Both the position numbers and the translations under genes were made by a program. Positions 16,313 through 25,583 of a stretch of 46,162 nucleotides of DNA are shown here, one piece after another. Every line of letters begins with the position of its first letter. Positions within the stretch are counted from its first letter, which is position 1. The DNA lies in NCBI GenBank assembly GCA_964564785.1, contig CAZMCT010000014.1:1-46162 (forward strand). The letters run 5' to 3'. The stretch comes from CAZMCT01 sp964564785 (GTDB lineage: Bacteria; Planctomycetota; Phycisphaerae; UBA1845; Fen-1342). The notes beneath the pieces are model-generated. The model was given only the letters and a program-made list of their open reading frames with translations, had not been told where the DNA came from and did no database searches.

Positions 16313-17505
16313 TCCGCGTGCTGTTTGTCGATGATGAGCCCAAAGTGCTCCGTGGCCTGGAACGCATGCTCGCCGGTACCGATTGCGACTGGGAGACCGA
16401 GTTCGCCGAAAGCGGGCGCGACGCTCTCGCGCTGCTGGCCCAGCGCCCGTTTGACGTCGTCGTTTCCGACATGCGCATGCCCGAGATGGACGGGGCCGCG
16501 TTGCTCAACGAGGTCATGCGGCTGTACCCCCACATCGTGCGGATCGTGCTCTCCGGACACTCCGAACGCGAGCTGGTGTTCCGTTCGATCGCGGCCACGC
16601 ACCAGTACCTGGCCAAGCCCTGCGAAGCGAATCAGCTCCGGAGCGTGGTCGCGCGGGCCCTCGCGCTGCGCCAGGTCCTCGCCGATTCACAGCTTCGTTC
16701 GCTCGTGTCGCGGATGTCGAAGATTCCCAGTGTCCCGCAGGCCTATCGCGAGCTGATGGCCGCGCTGCAAGACTCGAACAAATCGCTCAAGGACCTGGGG
16801 GCCATTATCGCGCAAGACATCGGAATGACGGCCAAGATCCTGCAAATCGTGAATTCGGCGTTTTTTGGGCTGCCGCGGCACGTGTCCGACCCGACCCAAG
16901 CCGTGTGCCTACTCGGGCTCGACGTGATCCGCGCGCTCGTCGTGACCGTGCATATCTTTACCGAGTTGCCAGCGGACAATCTCGGCGACCTCGGCCTGGG
17001 GAACCTGTGGAATCACAGCACAGAGACCGGGGCCGCGGCGAAGGCGATCGCCAGTGCACACGGCTGCGAACGGGAGACGTGCGACCACGCGCTGATGGCG
17101 GGCCTGCTGCACGACACCGGCAAGCTCATACTCGCGGTCAACCAGACCGAGCGCTATCGGGAAGTACTGGAACGCGTCAGCGAAGGCCGCGTCGCCCTCC
17201 GTGTGGCGGAGCGTGAGGTGTTCGGCACTACACATGCCGAGGTGGGGGCCTACCTCCTTGGGCTGTGGGGCCTGCCGGACCCGGTGGTGGAAGCGGTGGC
17301 ATTCCACCACCGGCCCGCCGACTGTGCCACGTCGGCGTTCGGTCCGTTGACCGCCGTGCATGCGGCCGATGCCCTGCTCCACGCAAACGGCGAGACCGAA
17401 CCGGAGCAGCCACCCGGCGGATTGGACATCGAATACCTCCGACAACTCGGCTTGGCCGAACGGTGGTCGGCCTGGCGTGACCAATGCCTGGCGAGAGTCC
17501 GCTGA
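16309..17505 (+). CDS. response regulator with HDOD output domain
   Basis: The product is about 398 residues. The receiver (1-120) has the acidic pair in FVDDEP, phosphoacceptor Asp 54 in VVSDMRMP and Lys in YLAKPCE. An HDOD domain (about 140-345) follows, with phrases typical of the family such as IAQDIGMTAKILQIVNSAFFG and GLLHDTGKLIL. HDOD is related to HD but is generally not catalytic; it mediates signalling, often together with cyclic-di-GMP systems. The ATG overlaps the stop of the preceding frame (ATGA), and its own stop overlaps the next start, so translation is coupled. It is a probable target of the upstream kinase. Confidence 0.88.
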   Translation: MIRVLFVDDEPKVLRGLERMLAGTDCDWETEFAESGRDALALLAQRPFDVVVSDMRMPEMDGAALLNEVMRLYPHIVRIVLSGHSERELVFRSIAATHQYLAKPCEANQLRSVVARALALRQVLADSQLRSLVSRMSKIPSVPQAYRELMAALQDSNKSLKDLGAIIAQDIGMTAKILQIVNSAFFGLPRHVSDPTQAVCLLGLDVIRALVVTVHIFTELPADNLGDLGLGNLWNHSTETGAAAKAIASAHGCERETCDHALMAGLLHDTGKLILAVNQTERYREVLERVSEGRVALRVAEREVFGTTHAEVGAYLLGLWGLPDPVVEAVAFHHRPADCATSAFGPLTAVHAADALLHANGETEPEQPPGGLDIEYLRQLGLAERWSAWRDQCLARVR

Positions 17506-18677
17506 TGAGCGCGCGTATTCTCTGCGTCGACGACGAACCGAAGGTGCTGAATGCGTTTCAGCGCCAACTGCACGAGCAGTTCGAGATCTCGACGGCGACC
17601 AGCGGCGCCGAAGCGCTGGCCATGATTGCATCCCACGGGCCGTTCGCGGTGGTCGTCTCCGACATGCGGATGCCCGGGATGGACGGCATCCACTTCCTCA
17701 GTGAGGTCAAGAAGCGTGCGCCGGATTCGGTCCGAATCATGCTGACCGGCTTCGCCGACCTCCAGACGACCGTCGAGGCCGTCAACGAAGGCAGCATTTT
17801 CCGGTTCCTGACCAAGCCTTGCGCGCCGGATGCGCTGGCCAAGGCTTTGCAGGCGGGCGTGGCGCAGTACCGGCTCGTCACCGCCGAAAAGGAACTCCTG
17901 GAAAAAACGCTCCGCGGTGCGATCAAGATGCTGGCCGAGGTTCTGTCACTGACCAGTCCCGTCGCGTTCGGCCATGCGTCGCGCGTACAGCGGCTCGTGT
18001 CCAAGCTCTGCAAGCACATGCAGGTCGAGCAGCCTTGGCAGATCGAGATCGCGGCCATGCTGTCCCAGATCGGCTGTGTCACGGTCCCCTCCGAAACCCT
18101 GGAGAAGGCGTATCGCGGAGCGACTCTGCACGCCCAAGAGGTGCAGATGCTGGACGCCCATCCGGGGATTGGCGGAGATCTGATCCGAAATATCCCCCGG
18201 TTGGAGGAGGTGGCCCGAATTGTCACCTACCAGAAGAAATGCTTTGACGGGTCGGGCGTTCCAAGCGACGACGTGCGCGGCGCCGACCTGCCCCTCGGGT
18301 CACGCATCCTCAAGGCCGCGACCGACTATGACGCGTTGAAATGGCTCGGCCGTGCGGAACATGACGCCCTCGCGGAGCTGCGCAAACGGGCACACCTGTA
18401 CGATCCCGCCGTTCTGGAGGCGCTGGAGGCGGTGGCCGCATCCGGCCAGACGTTCGAAATCCGCGAATTCGCCCTCTGCGATCTCAAGCCGCACGCGGTC
18501 CTTGCCGAGGACGTGCGGAGCCCGCAAGGATGCCTGCTCATCGGCAAGGGGCGGGAGATCACACCTTCCGTGCACCGGCTCCTCCGCAATTACGCCCGCA
18601 AACAAGGTCTCGAGGACCAGATTCGCGTCCGCGTCTACGTGGAAAAGCAGGCGAATGCAACCGCGACGAAAGAGTGA
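17505..18677 (+). CDS. response regulator with degenerate HD-GYP domain
   Basis: The product is about 390 residues. The receiver has Asp 53 (VVSDMRMP) and FLTKPC. The output region (about 130-290) aligns with HD-GYP: GHASRV, AAMLSQIGCVTVP, HPGIGGDLI and FDGSGVP. However, the catalytic HD dyad is replaced by Ser-Gln (187-188) and the HHExxDGxGYP motif by YQKKCFDGSGVP, so most metal ligands are missing. Cyclic-di-GMP hydrolysis is therefore unlikely; it may bind nucleotide or a partner protein. The extra C-terminal part of about 100 residues (LKPHAVLAEDV, GKGREITPSVHRLLRNYA) is common in such regulators. The ATG overlaps the preceding TGA by one base. Start choice skips an upstream ATG inside the previous gene. 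Confidence 0.85.
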   Translation: MSARILCVDDEPKVLNAFQRQLHEQFEISTATSGAEALAMIASHGPFAVVVSDMRMPGMDGIHFLSEVKKRAPDSVRIMLTGFADLQTTVEAVNEGSIFRFLTKPCAPDALAKALQAGVAQYRLVTAEKELLEKTLRGAIKMLAEVLSLTSPVAFGHASRVQRLVSKLCKHMQVEQPWQIEIAAMLSQIGCVTVPSETLEKAYRGATLHAQEVQMLDAHPGIGGDLIRNIPRLEEVARIVTYQKKCFDGSGVPSDDVRGADLPLGSRILKAATDYDALKWLGRAEHDALAELRKRAHLYDPAVLEALEAVAASGQTFEIREFALCDLKPHAVLAEDVRSPQGCLLIGKGREITPSVHRLLRNYARKQGLEDQIRVRVYVEKQANATATKE

Positions 18678-18694
18678 TGTAGGAGACAGCCAAC

Positions 18695-19294
18695 ATGCGA
18701 CACACGGTGCTCTTGGTGGACGACGAGCCCCAAATCCTCAGTGCGCTGAAGCGCCTCCTGCGGGACGAGCCGTACGAAGTCCTGACGGCCGGCAACGCGG
18801 AAGAGGCGGCGGACGTACTCAGCAGCGCTCCGGTTGATTTGATCGTCTGCGACGAGGAAATGCCCGGCATGCCCGGATCGGAGTTCCTGGCGAAGGTGGC
18901 GCGGGACTACCCCGCTACGATACGGATCGTCCTCACCGGCCACCCCACGCTCCCGGCCGCTTTGCGCGCCATCAACGAGGGTCGGATTTATCAGTTCTTC
19001 ACCAAGCCGTGCAACGAGATTGACCTCGCCGTCAGTATCCGCCGGGCGCTGGAGCAGAAGGACCTTCTGGCCAAGAGTCAGGACTTGCTCGAAGTGACCA
19101 AGCGGCAGTCCGTTCTGATCGAAGAAGCCCGCGTGCTCCGCCGTCTGCGCGACCTGCCTCGCAAGGACCGAACTGAGTCAATCGCGAAGGAGGGCCCCCC
19201 GGTGGATCCGCGCGAGCTGGTGGAAGAAATGGACCGGGCGGTCACCAAGGGGCGGGCGCTGCTTGCTAGTTTGCGAGCCGCGTCGGACGAGTGA
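18695..19294 (+). CDS. response regulator, receiver plus helical tail
   Basis: The product is 199 residues. The receiver (1-120) has LLVDDEP, phosphoacceptor Asp 53 in VCDEEMPG and FFTKPC. The C-terminal 75 residues are charged and helical (LLEVTKRQSVLIEEARVLRRLRD), without a recognised output domain. It may work as a phosphate sink or through protein contact. It starts 17 bp after the previous gene, with GGAG eleven bases before ATG, and is the last gene of the signalling operon. After it, the sequence changes to palindromic repeats. Confidence 0.88.
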   Translation: MRHTVLLVDDEPQILSALKRLLRDEPYEVLTAGNAEEAADVLSSAPVDLIVCDEEMPGMPGSEFLAKVARDYPATIRIVLTGHPTLPAALRAINEGRIYQFFTKPCNEIDLAVSIRRALEQKDLLAKSQDLLEVTKRQSVLIEEARVLRRLRDLPRKDRTESIAKEGPPVDPRELVEEMDRAVTKGRALLASLRAASDE

Positions 19295-19354
19295 CTGTCT
19301 TATCGTGCTCGCCGGCTCGTGTGGCACCGACCAATGGCCCGTGTGACGGGTAGC

Positions 19355-19422
19355 ATGGCCCCGCCTTGGCGGCCATCCCGGCGTCTTCGGCCAGAGCATG
19401 TCCGCCCAAAGCGGCGGACATG
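19355..19422. repeat. two intergenic hairpins
   Basis: ATGGCC...GGCCAT (19355-19376) is followed by CATGTCCGCC-caaagc-GGCGGACATG (19397-19422), a perfect ten-base-pair stem. They lie between the end of the signalling operon and the left arsenic-island repeat. They could stop transcription from either side or be members of an intergenic repeat family. Confidence 0.55.
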
Positions 19423-19437
19423 CCACCCGCCTCTCAA

Positions 19438-19490
19438 CTGACCGACCGGAGGTCGGTCCCCCAATTGCCAGTTGGTTTTGTGAGGCGCTT

Positions 19491-19493
<3 letters not shown>
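19438..19493 (+). repeat. left inverted repeat of the arsenic island
   Basis: The element is made of a stem GACCGACC-GGA-GGTCGGTC (19440-19458), CCCC, a seven-base spacer, and a 23-base block (19471-19493). The reverse complement at 31033-31111 has the same parts in the same order, and the 23-base block is identical in 23 of 23 positions (31033-31055). The inner end contains the stop codon of acr3. The two copies face each other around the whole arsenic operon. Confidence 0.85.
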
Positions 19494-20564
<1,071 letters not shown>

Positions 20565-20570
20565 GCGTGC

Positions 20571-21479
20571 TCACTCCGGCCGGCGGGCGGTTACGTTCAG
20601 GCTGGTGACGAAGTCCGCCGGGCGCGTGCCGGGCGGCAGGGCGGCGACGATCCTCCGATAGAGCGGGTCCTCGAAGCTCGTCATGGCCGCCACGTAATCC
20701 GGCTTCGACTCCAGGCGGATGTCCACGAGGCCCGCCGCGCGGGCGAACCGCTCGGTGTCCGACACGAGCACCGCGCCGGCGATGCAGCCGACGAGTGCTT
20801 CCACCATGCTCCGCACGGATTCCGGCAACGGCCGGAGAAGCGCCAGGTCGGAGATTGCGGCGCGGCCGCCGGGCTTGAGCACGCGGGCGATCTCGCGCCA
20901 CACCTGCGGCTTGTCCGGCGACAGGTTGATGACGCAGTTCGAGATGACCACGTCCACGCTGCGGTCGGCGACGGGCAGGTGCTCGATCTCGCCGAGGCGG
21001 AACTCGACGTTGTCCAGGCCGGTGCGCTCCCGATAGGCGGGCACGTTGCGGCGGGCCTTGCTGAGCATCTCCGGCGTCATGTCCACGCCGATGACGCGGC
21101 CGGCGGGGCCGACGCGCGGGCCGGCGAGGAAGCAGTCGAACCCGCCGCCGCTGCCGAGGTCGAGGACGACCTCGCCCGGCCGGAGCGACGCCAGCGCGGT
21201 TGGATTGCCGCAGGACAGGCCCATGTTGGCCCCGTCGGGCAGAGTCGCGAGTTCGGCTTCGTCATACCCGATCTTTTGGGCGAGCGTGCCGGCCGAGCTG
21301 GCCGCCGGCCCGCAACACGACCGGCCGGGGTCACGCGCGGAGGGCGCGGCTCCCGCGGAGCCGCAACATCCGGCCTGGCGCGGGGTGGTCTGCCCCTGGT
21401 GACAAGCCACGGCGGCGTATCCCGCCCGCACTTGTTCACGGATGGACTCGGCATCGTTCATCTTCGTCGAATCGGACAT
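20571..21479 (-). CDS. arsM: arsenite methyltransferase
   Basis: The product is 302 residues, cytoplasmic. It transfers methyl groups from S-adenosylmethionine to As(III). The SAM-binding motif is VVLDLGSGGGFDCF (about 104-117). Cys 90 (LSCGNP), Cys 182 (ISNCVINLSPDKP) and Cys 232 (GCIAGAV) match the three As(III)-binding cysteines of characterised ArsM proteins. The N-terminal extension has extra Cys pairs (CCGS, CCGP), which also occur in related enzymes. A GAGG site lies nine bases before ATG. Its methylated products could be the substrates for the ArsP-type permease and redox genes upstream in the same operon (inference). Confidence 0.95.
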   Translation of the reverse strand: MSDSTKMNDAESIREQVRAGYAAVACHQGQTTPRQAGCCGSAGAAPSARDPGRSCCGPAASSAGTLAQKIGYDEAELATLPDGANMGLSCGNPTALASLRPGEVVLDLGSGGGFDCFLAGPRVGPAGRVIGVDMTPEMLSKARRNVPAYRERTGLDNVEFRLGEIEHLPVADRSVDVVISNCVINLSPDKPQVWREIARVLKPGGRAAISDLALLRPLPESVRSMVEALVGCIAGAVLVSDTERFARAAGLVDIRLESKPDYVAAMTSFEDPLYRRIVAALPPGTRPADFVTSLNVTARRPE

Positions 21480-21569
21480 CGTGGATTACCTCGCTTCAAC
21501 GGGGCCAAGCAACCCGGCTACTGCTCTGTCCGTACCAGACCGAGCCGACGGGGCGCCGTCCCTGAATGC

Positions 21570-22061
21570 TCATCTCGACCCTCCCTCGACCCCTTCTTGG
21601 GAGGGAGGGGCGTCAAAGGCCGCCCGGTAGCCGGTCAGGGCCTCCGGCAGTTGTTCGACGAACGCGCGGATTTCGTCGCGCACGCGGCGGTAGTGACCCA
21701 GGGCCTCTTCTTCGGTCTTGGCGTCGCGGGCCAGGCGCGGCGGATCGTCGAAGCCGACGTGGACGACCTTGGTCCGGCCCGGGAAGAGCGGGCAGCTCTC
21801 GTGGGCATGGTCGCAGACCGTCACCACGTAGTCGAACGGCACGTCGCGCAGCTCGTCGACGTGCTTGGAGCGCTGCCCGGAAATATCAACGCCTGCTTCC
21901 GCCATGACGCGAACGGCGTGCGGATTGAGCCCGTGCGTCTCGATGCCGGCGGAATGCGCCTCGATCGTGTCGCCCTTCAAGTGCCGGGCCCAGCCTTCGG
22001 CCATTTGGCTGCGGCACGAGTTGCCGGTGCAGAGGAACAGCACTTTCAACTTCGATAACAC
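21570..22061 (-). CDS. arsC: thioredoxin-coupled arsenate reductase
   Basis: The product is 163 residues of the low-molecular-weight phosphatase fold. It reduces arsenate to arsenite. Cys 11 to Arg 17 form the CX5R P-loop (CTGNSCR), and Cys 83 and Cys 90 (VCDHAHESC) complete the three-cysteine relay of the pI258 type, which is recycled by thioredoxin. GTG start, with GGGAGG seven bases upstream inside the preceding small ORF. The family is usually about 130-145 residues. The extra tail ending PPSQEGVEGGSR is encoded by CCTCCC...GGGAGG repeat-like DNA, so the end has probably been lengthened by an intergenic repeat. Candidate electron donors are the thioredoxin-like genes at 27018 and 28620. 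Confidence 0.95.
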   Translation of the reverse strand: MLSKLKVLFLCTGNSCRSQMAEGWARHLKGDTIEAHSAGIETHGLNPHAVRVMAEAGVDISGQRSKHVDELRDVPFDYVVTVCDHAHESCPLFPGRTKVVHVGFDDPPRLARDAKTEEEALGHYRRVRDEIRAFVEQLPEALTGYRAAFDAPPSQEGVEGGSR

Positions 22062-22288
22062 GCCACCACCTCCCGCAGGTTCCGTCGCCGCAACCGCGCC
22101 ACCCGCCGGGTCTCTCCCAGCCTGACATCGAGCGCAGCAATGCGCTCCTGCTGCATTCTCAGGCGCTCTTCGAGCTGAGCGATGCGCGGCGGTGTGGGGT
22201 CATCCCCCGGCGGCTCCGCACGCCCGACTCGTCCAACCAGAATCAGCAGCGCCGCGGCAATCAGGACATGGCGCGTGCGCGGTGTCAT
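22046..22288 (-). CDS. small exported coiled-coil protein, unknown
   Basis: The 80-codon frame encodes a signal-like N-terminus (RTRHVLIAAALLILVGRVGRAE) followed by a heptad-rich helix (IAQLEERLRMQQERIAALDVRL) and a basic end. It overlaps arsC by 16 bp and the upstream small ORF by 89 bp. The ribosome site is weak. It could be a real envelope protein coupled to arsC, or merely carry the arsC ribosome site. No family is recognised. Confidence 0.45.
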   Translation of the reverse strand: MTPRTRHVLIAAALLILVGRVGRAEPPGDDPTPPRIAQLEERLRMQQERIAALDVRLGETRRVARLRRRNLREVVACYRS

Positions 22289-22583
22289 GCTCGTGATCGT
22301 GAGCGGCGACGATTGGCCCCGCAATACTCCCGGCGCCGGAGTCCGCCATGTTCTCCGGTCGGTTCGGTGCACTGCGCCGGCGGCGCATTCGGCCAATCAC
22401 CCACCGCGGGACATATAGGAGAGCCGTCACCAGGAAACCCACGATCCCAGCGCCGGCGAAGCCGACCGGGCAAGCCGGTGACCCACAGCACGGACACACG
22501 TTGGCTCCGCCGCCGGCCAGAAAGGCGAACACGGCGCCCCAACCGAGAACGAACCGGCCGGCGGCGGATAGGACCTTACGCAC
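22200..22583 (-). CDS. small Cys-rich membrane protein, unknown
   Basis: The product is about 127 residues. Two membrane helices (about 9-28 and 43-62) flank the motif CPCCGSPACPVG, which could bind a thiophilic metal(loid) or take part in disulfide exchange. The tail is polar with a second CPDC motif. GTG at 22583 has GGAG with six-base spacing; ATG at 22589 is the alternative. It begins 45 bp after the cytochrome gene and overlaps the next small ORF by 89 bp, so its true end is uncertain and a frameshift is possible. Its position suggests a role in the cytochrome/arsenic pathway. Confidence 0.55.
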   Translation of the reverse strand: MRKVLSAAGRFVLGWGAVFAFLAGGGANVCPCCGSPACPVGFAGAGIVGFLVTALLYVPRWVIGRMRRRRSAPNRPENMADSGAGSIAGPIVAAHDHEHDTAHAPCPDCRGAADSGWTSRACGAAGG

Positions 22584-22628
22584 TGTCATCTCCGATGCGG
22601 CGCGGGACCGCTCCTCGTCCGGCGGCCT

Positions 22629-25433
22629 TCAGGCGGTCTGCTTCGCGTGCGAGCCGGAACGATCGCCGAGTTCCTGGGGGTGCTCATGCTCCATTTCGGC
22701 GCGGCTCATGCGCCCGTGCATCCAGAACAGCGATCCGGGGAACCGTCCCGGCCGCAAGTGGACGTTGTAAACGTGCCAGATGGCGATGGCCAGCAGCGCC
22801 AGCAGGGCCTCGTGGGCGTGGGCTTCCTTGAACGCGTCGAACAGCGCCGGCGACGCCGTCGGGACGAGCCGGAGTACGAGAGCGGGGAACCACATGACCA
22901 GCCCGGTGCCGATCATGATGACGCAGCCCCAGAACACGGCCCAGTAGTCGAACTTCTCGAAGTAGGTGAAGCGCCCGAACTGCGGCCGCTCACGCCGAAT
23001 TCCGAGATACCACAGTACATTGGCGCCGAAATCGCGGAAGTCCTGCCAGCACGGCAGCAACAGAACAAAGTCGCGCCGGCCCTCCGCGTGCACGAGGATG
23101 TAGACCAGGTGATACGCAGCGGTGACGATCAGCAGGACGGCGCCGCACCGGTGAACGACGCGCCAGAAGTCCACCCCGCCCAGTGCCCCGGTCAGGGCGG
23201 CCGCCCACGCGGCGCCGGGGTAGCGCAAGCCGAACAAGAAGATGGCGGAGACGATCAGGACGATCACGCTGACCATGAGCAGGAAGTGCTGGGCCAGCGC
23301 GTGTGCGTTGAAGCGCTGCACCATCTGCTCGGTGTCGGCTTCGCCGGCGGTCGGCGGTGCGGCCTGCGTCCGCTGTCTGGCTCGGCCGACGAGGTCCAGC
23401 ACAATGTGGCCGATCAGCGCCGCCATCACGATGATGGTGAGCCAGCGGAAGAAGGTTTGGACGGCCGCCACCGCGCCGGTGTACTCGCGCGGGCTGCCGC
23501 GATAACCCAGGAGCTCATACTGGGCGCGCGTCACCGGGCGCGCCTCCTCGTCGAACGGGTACTCCAGCGCGGCGGCGAAGAAGAAGGGCGAGCCCGCGGC
23601 GTGGCAATCGCCGCACCCGTTCGCTCCCAGCGCCGCGTTAGCCGGGTAGACATCGTGGCTGTACTTGTGGACGTTGCCGTAGGGCGAGGCCTCCCACTCG
23701 TGTTTGGGGATTACGCGGTATTCGGTGCCGGACGTGTAGACGCGGTCGTTCATCACCCACACGACGCGCCGGCCCTCCAGGGGCCACTTCGTCTCGCGCA
23801 GCATGTCCGTCACCGCAGCGATGAGCGCGTCAATCTCCGCGGGCCGGTTGACCTCGATCATGCCGTCGCCGTTGTCGTCGGTGATCTCGGCCAGGCCCGG
23901 GTACTTGGTCGGGTCGGCCCGGTGCGTGGTCCACATCTTGCGGATGTCGCTCATCAGCGGCTGCGCCAGGCCCGGCTTGCCGTCTTCCTCGATGCCCGGC
24001 CAGGCCGTGTGGACCCGGTTCACCGGGTAGATCTTGTCCTTGTACAACGTCAGCACCGGACGGAACGGCTCGGTGGGCTTGTCGTCGTAGCCCATCATCT
24101 CCAGGTAGCCGTAGTGATTGCGGTAGTTCCCGTCCACGCCGTAGAAGGTCCAGAGCTGCTTGCCGCCCGGTGGAATCCGGGGCGCGGGGTTGAACACGTC
24201 GCCCGCCTGCACCTGAATGGGCATGACCACCCGCTCCGGAATATGGCAGGTCTGACACGCGATGCGTTCCAGGTGCAGCGGCGGCAGGCCGCGGTGCTCG
24301 GCGATCGGGGCCCCCAGGTAGCCGCGGGTGTGGCAATCGGCACAGTCGCGGACCGTGTTGTCGAGATCGTTGCGAACCTGCCCCCCGGGGTCGTCGCCCT
24401 TGCCGAACTGGTGGACCTCGCGGCCTCGAACGCGTGGGTCAGCGGCCCGCGATCCGGCCGGATGGCAGTCCACGCAGCGTAGCCCCGCGCGCAAGTGCAC
24501 ATCCGTCCGCGCGCGGTAGTTCGCGCCGCGTTTCTTCCAGCCCGGCTGCGCGTGGCAGCTCAAGCAGGTCTCGTTCCGCGGCGAGACCACCATGTTCGGC
24601 GCGAACGTGCCGTCGGGGTTGAACTTGGTCGCGTCGTACGCGACCGTCACGCTATCGTTCTTCGCCACCGCCCCCGTCACTTGCGCGAGGCCCGCACCGG
24701 CCGTCGGTGCCCAGCGGAAGTTCAGCGCATCGAGCTGCTTGTTCCGCGCCGCGAAGTTGTACTCGGGTAGGTGGCACAGCAGGCAATCCGCTTCTAGGAC
24801 GCCGGTCTCCGACCAGCGGGCCTTGTAGTAGTCCCCGTCAAAGTTGTTGTCGCCGCCCGGCGTCAGATTCGCGGCCGGGTCGCGCATGCGCTCGTCATAG
24901 CGATACCCGTCCCGGTCGTACTCCAGCGGCCCGCCCCCCGGGTGGCATTTCGCGCAGCCGGCCGTGATGAGCCCGAACGACGTCATGTCAATGGTGCGGC
25001 CGGACGCGTTCCGCTTCGGCGCCAGCGACCGGTACAGCGGTCCCGGCGAGCACCATGTGCCGCCGTAGAGCCCCGGCGTGCTGGCCCACTGGCAACGAGC
25101 GGCCTGGTCCGCCGTCGGCCGCTCGTCGGCTCCCTGCTGGAAATGGAAGCCCTGCGTGATCAGGCCGTAATCGTGGCAACCGCTCGCGCCGCAGGTCTGT
25201 CTGGGCGAGTACGGCTGGTCCGCATTCTCGCCGGTGATCGGGTTGATGATGCCGCCGGCCGCGTCGCGCAGAAAGAACGGCGGACAGACGCCCGTCGGCG
25301 GCGTGACAGCCGACACGCGGCCGGCGGGGCTGGACGTACTCGTCGGGCCCTCGCCCAGGGCGCGCGCAGCAGCCAGCGCGAACAGGACGACCAGCCCAAT
25401 CTCGGGAACGGTACGGATCATCCGGGGGTTCAT
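22629..25433 (-). CDS. octaheme cytochrome c fused to membrane cytochrome b domain
   Basis: The product is about 934 residues. The ATG at 25433 follows GAGG at eight bases and gives a signal peptide. The exported part has eight heme c motifs: one CX4CH (81-87) and seven CXXCH (at 160, 217, 290, 320, 364, 393 and 607). From about 655 there are roughly five membrane helices of the cytochrome b561/formate-dehydrogenase-gamma type. Candidate heme b histidines are His 711, 716, 761, 775, 873 and 887. The likely role is quinol oxidation in the membrane with electrons passed to, or reduction done by, the outer multiheme part. Octaheme relatives reduce nitrogen or sulfur oxyanions; the substrate here is unknown. 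Position inside an arsenic operon, next to a Tat-exported flavoprotein, suggests an arsenical as substrate (inference). Heme attachment would need cytochrome c maturation genes elsewhere. Confidence 0.88.
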   Translation of the reverse strand: MNPRMIRTVPEIGLVVLFALAAARALGEGPTSTSSPAGRVSAVTPPTGVCPPFFLRDAAGGIINPITGENADQPYSPRQTCGASGCHDYGLITQGFHFQQGADERPTADQAARCQWASTPGLYGGTWCSPGPLYRSLAPKRNASGRTIDMTSFGLITAGCAKCHPGGGPLEYDRDGYRYDERMRDPAANLTPGGDNNFDGDYYKARWSETGVLEADCLLCHLPEYNFAARNKQLDALNFRWAPTAGAGLAQVTGAVAKNDSVTVAYDATKFNPDGTFAPNMVVSPRNETCLSCHAQPGWKKRGANYRARTDVHLRAGLRCVDCHPAGSRAADPRVRGREVHQFGKGDDPGGQVRNDLDNTVRDCADCHTRGYLGAPIAEHRGLPPLHLERIACQTCHIPERVVMPIQVQAGDVFNPAPRIPPGGKQLWTFYGVDGNYRNHYGYLEMMGYDDKPTEPFRPVLTLYKDKIYPVNRVHTAWPGIEEDGKPGLAQPLMSDIRKMWTTHRADPTKYPGLAEITDDNGDGMIEVNRPAEIDALIAAVTDMLRETKWPLEGRRVVWVMNDRVYTSGTEYRVIPKHEWEASPYGNVHKYSHDVYPANAALGANGCGDCHAAGSPFFFAAALEYPFDEEARPVTRAQYELLGYRGSPREYTGAVAAVQTFFRWLTIIVMAALIGHIVLDLVGRARQRTQAAPPTAGEADTEQMVQRFNAHALAQHFLLMVSVIVLIVSAIFLFGLRYPGAAWAAALTGALGGVDFWRVVHRCGAVLLIVTAAYHLVYILVHAEGRRDFVLLLPCWQDFRDFGANVLWYLGIRRERPQFGRFTYFEKFDYWAVFWGCVIMIGTGLVMWFPALVLRLVPTASPALFDAFKEAHAHEALLALLAIAIWHVYNVHLRPGRFPGSLFWMHGRMSRAEMEHEHPQELGDRSGSHAKQTA

Positions 25434-25583
25434 TGAACTCACCTCTGCGAGCGTGTCCCGGCGAACCACGGTCGGCGGAACGGCGTGCACCGAGGTCGCG
25501 CAACTGTCGCGCCCGGCGTCGGGGCGCGGCGAACACCACCGCTGTCGTAACCTCGCTACCGAGCCCACCACGATCGCCCGCGC

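Noticed and set aside
22647..24482. Plus-strand frame of 611 codons opposite the octaheme cytochrome
   Set aside because: Composition typical of antisense GC-rich DNA; the heme motifs are on the minus strand.
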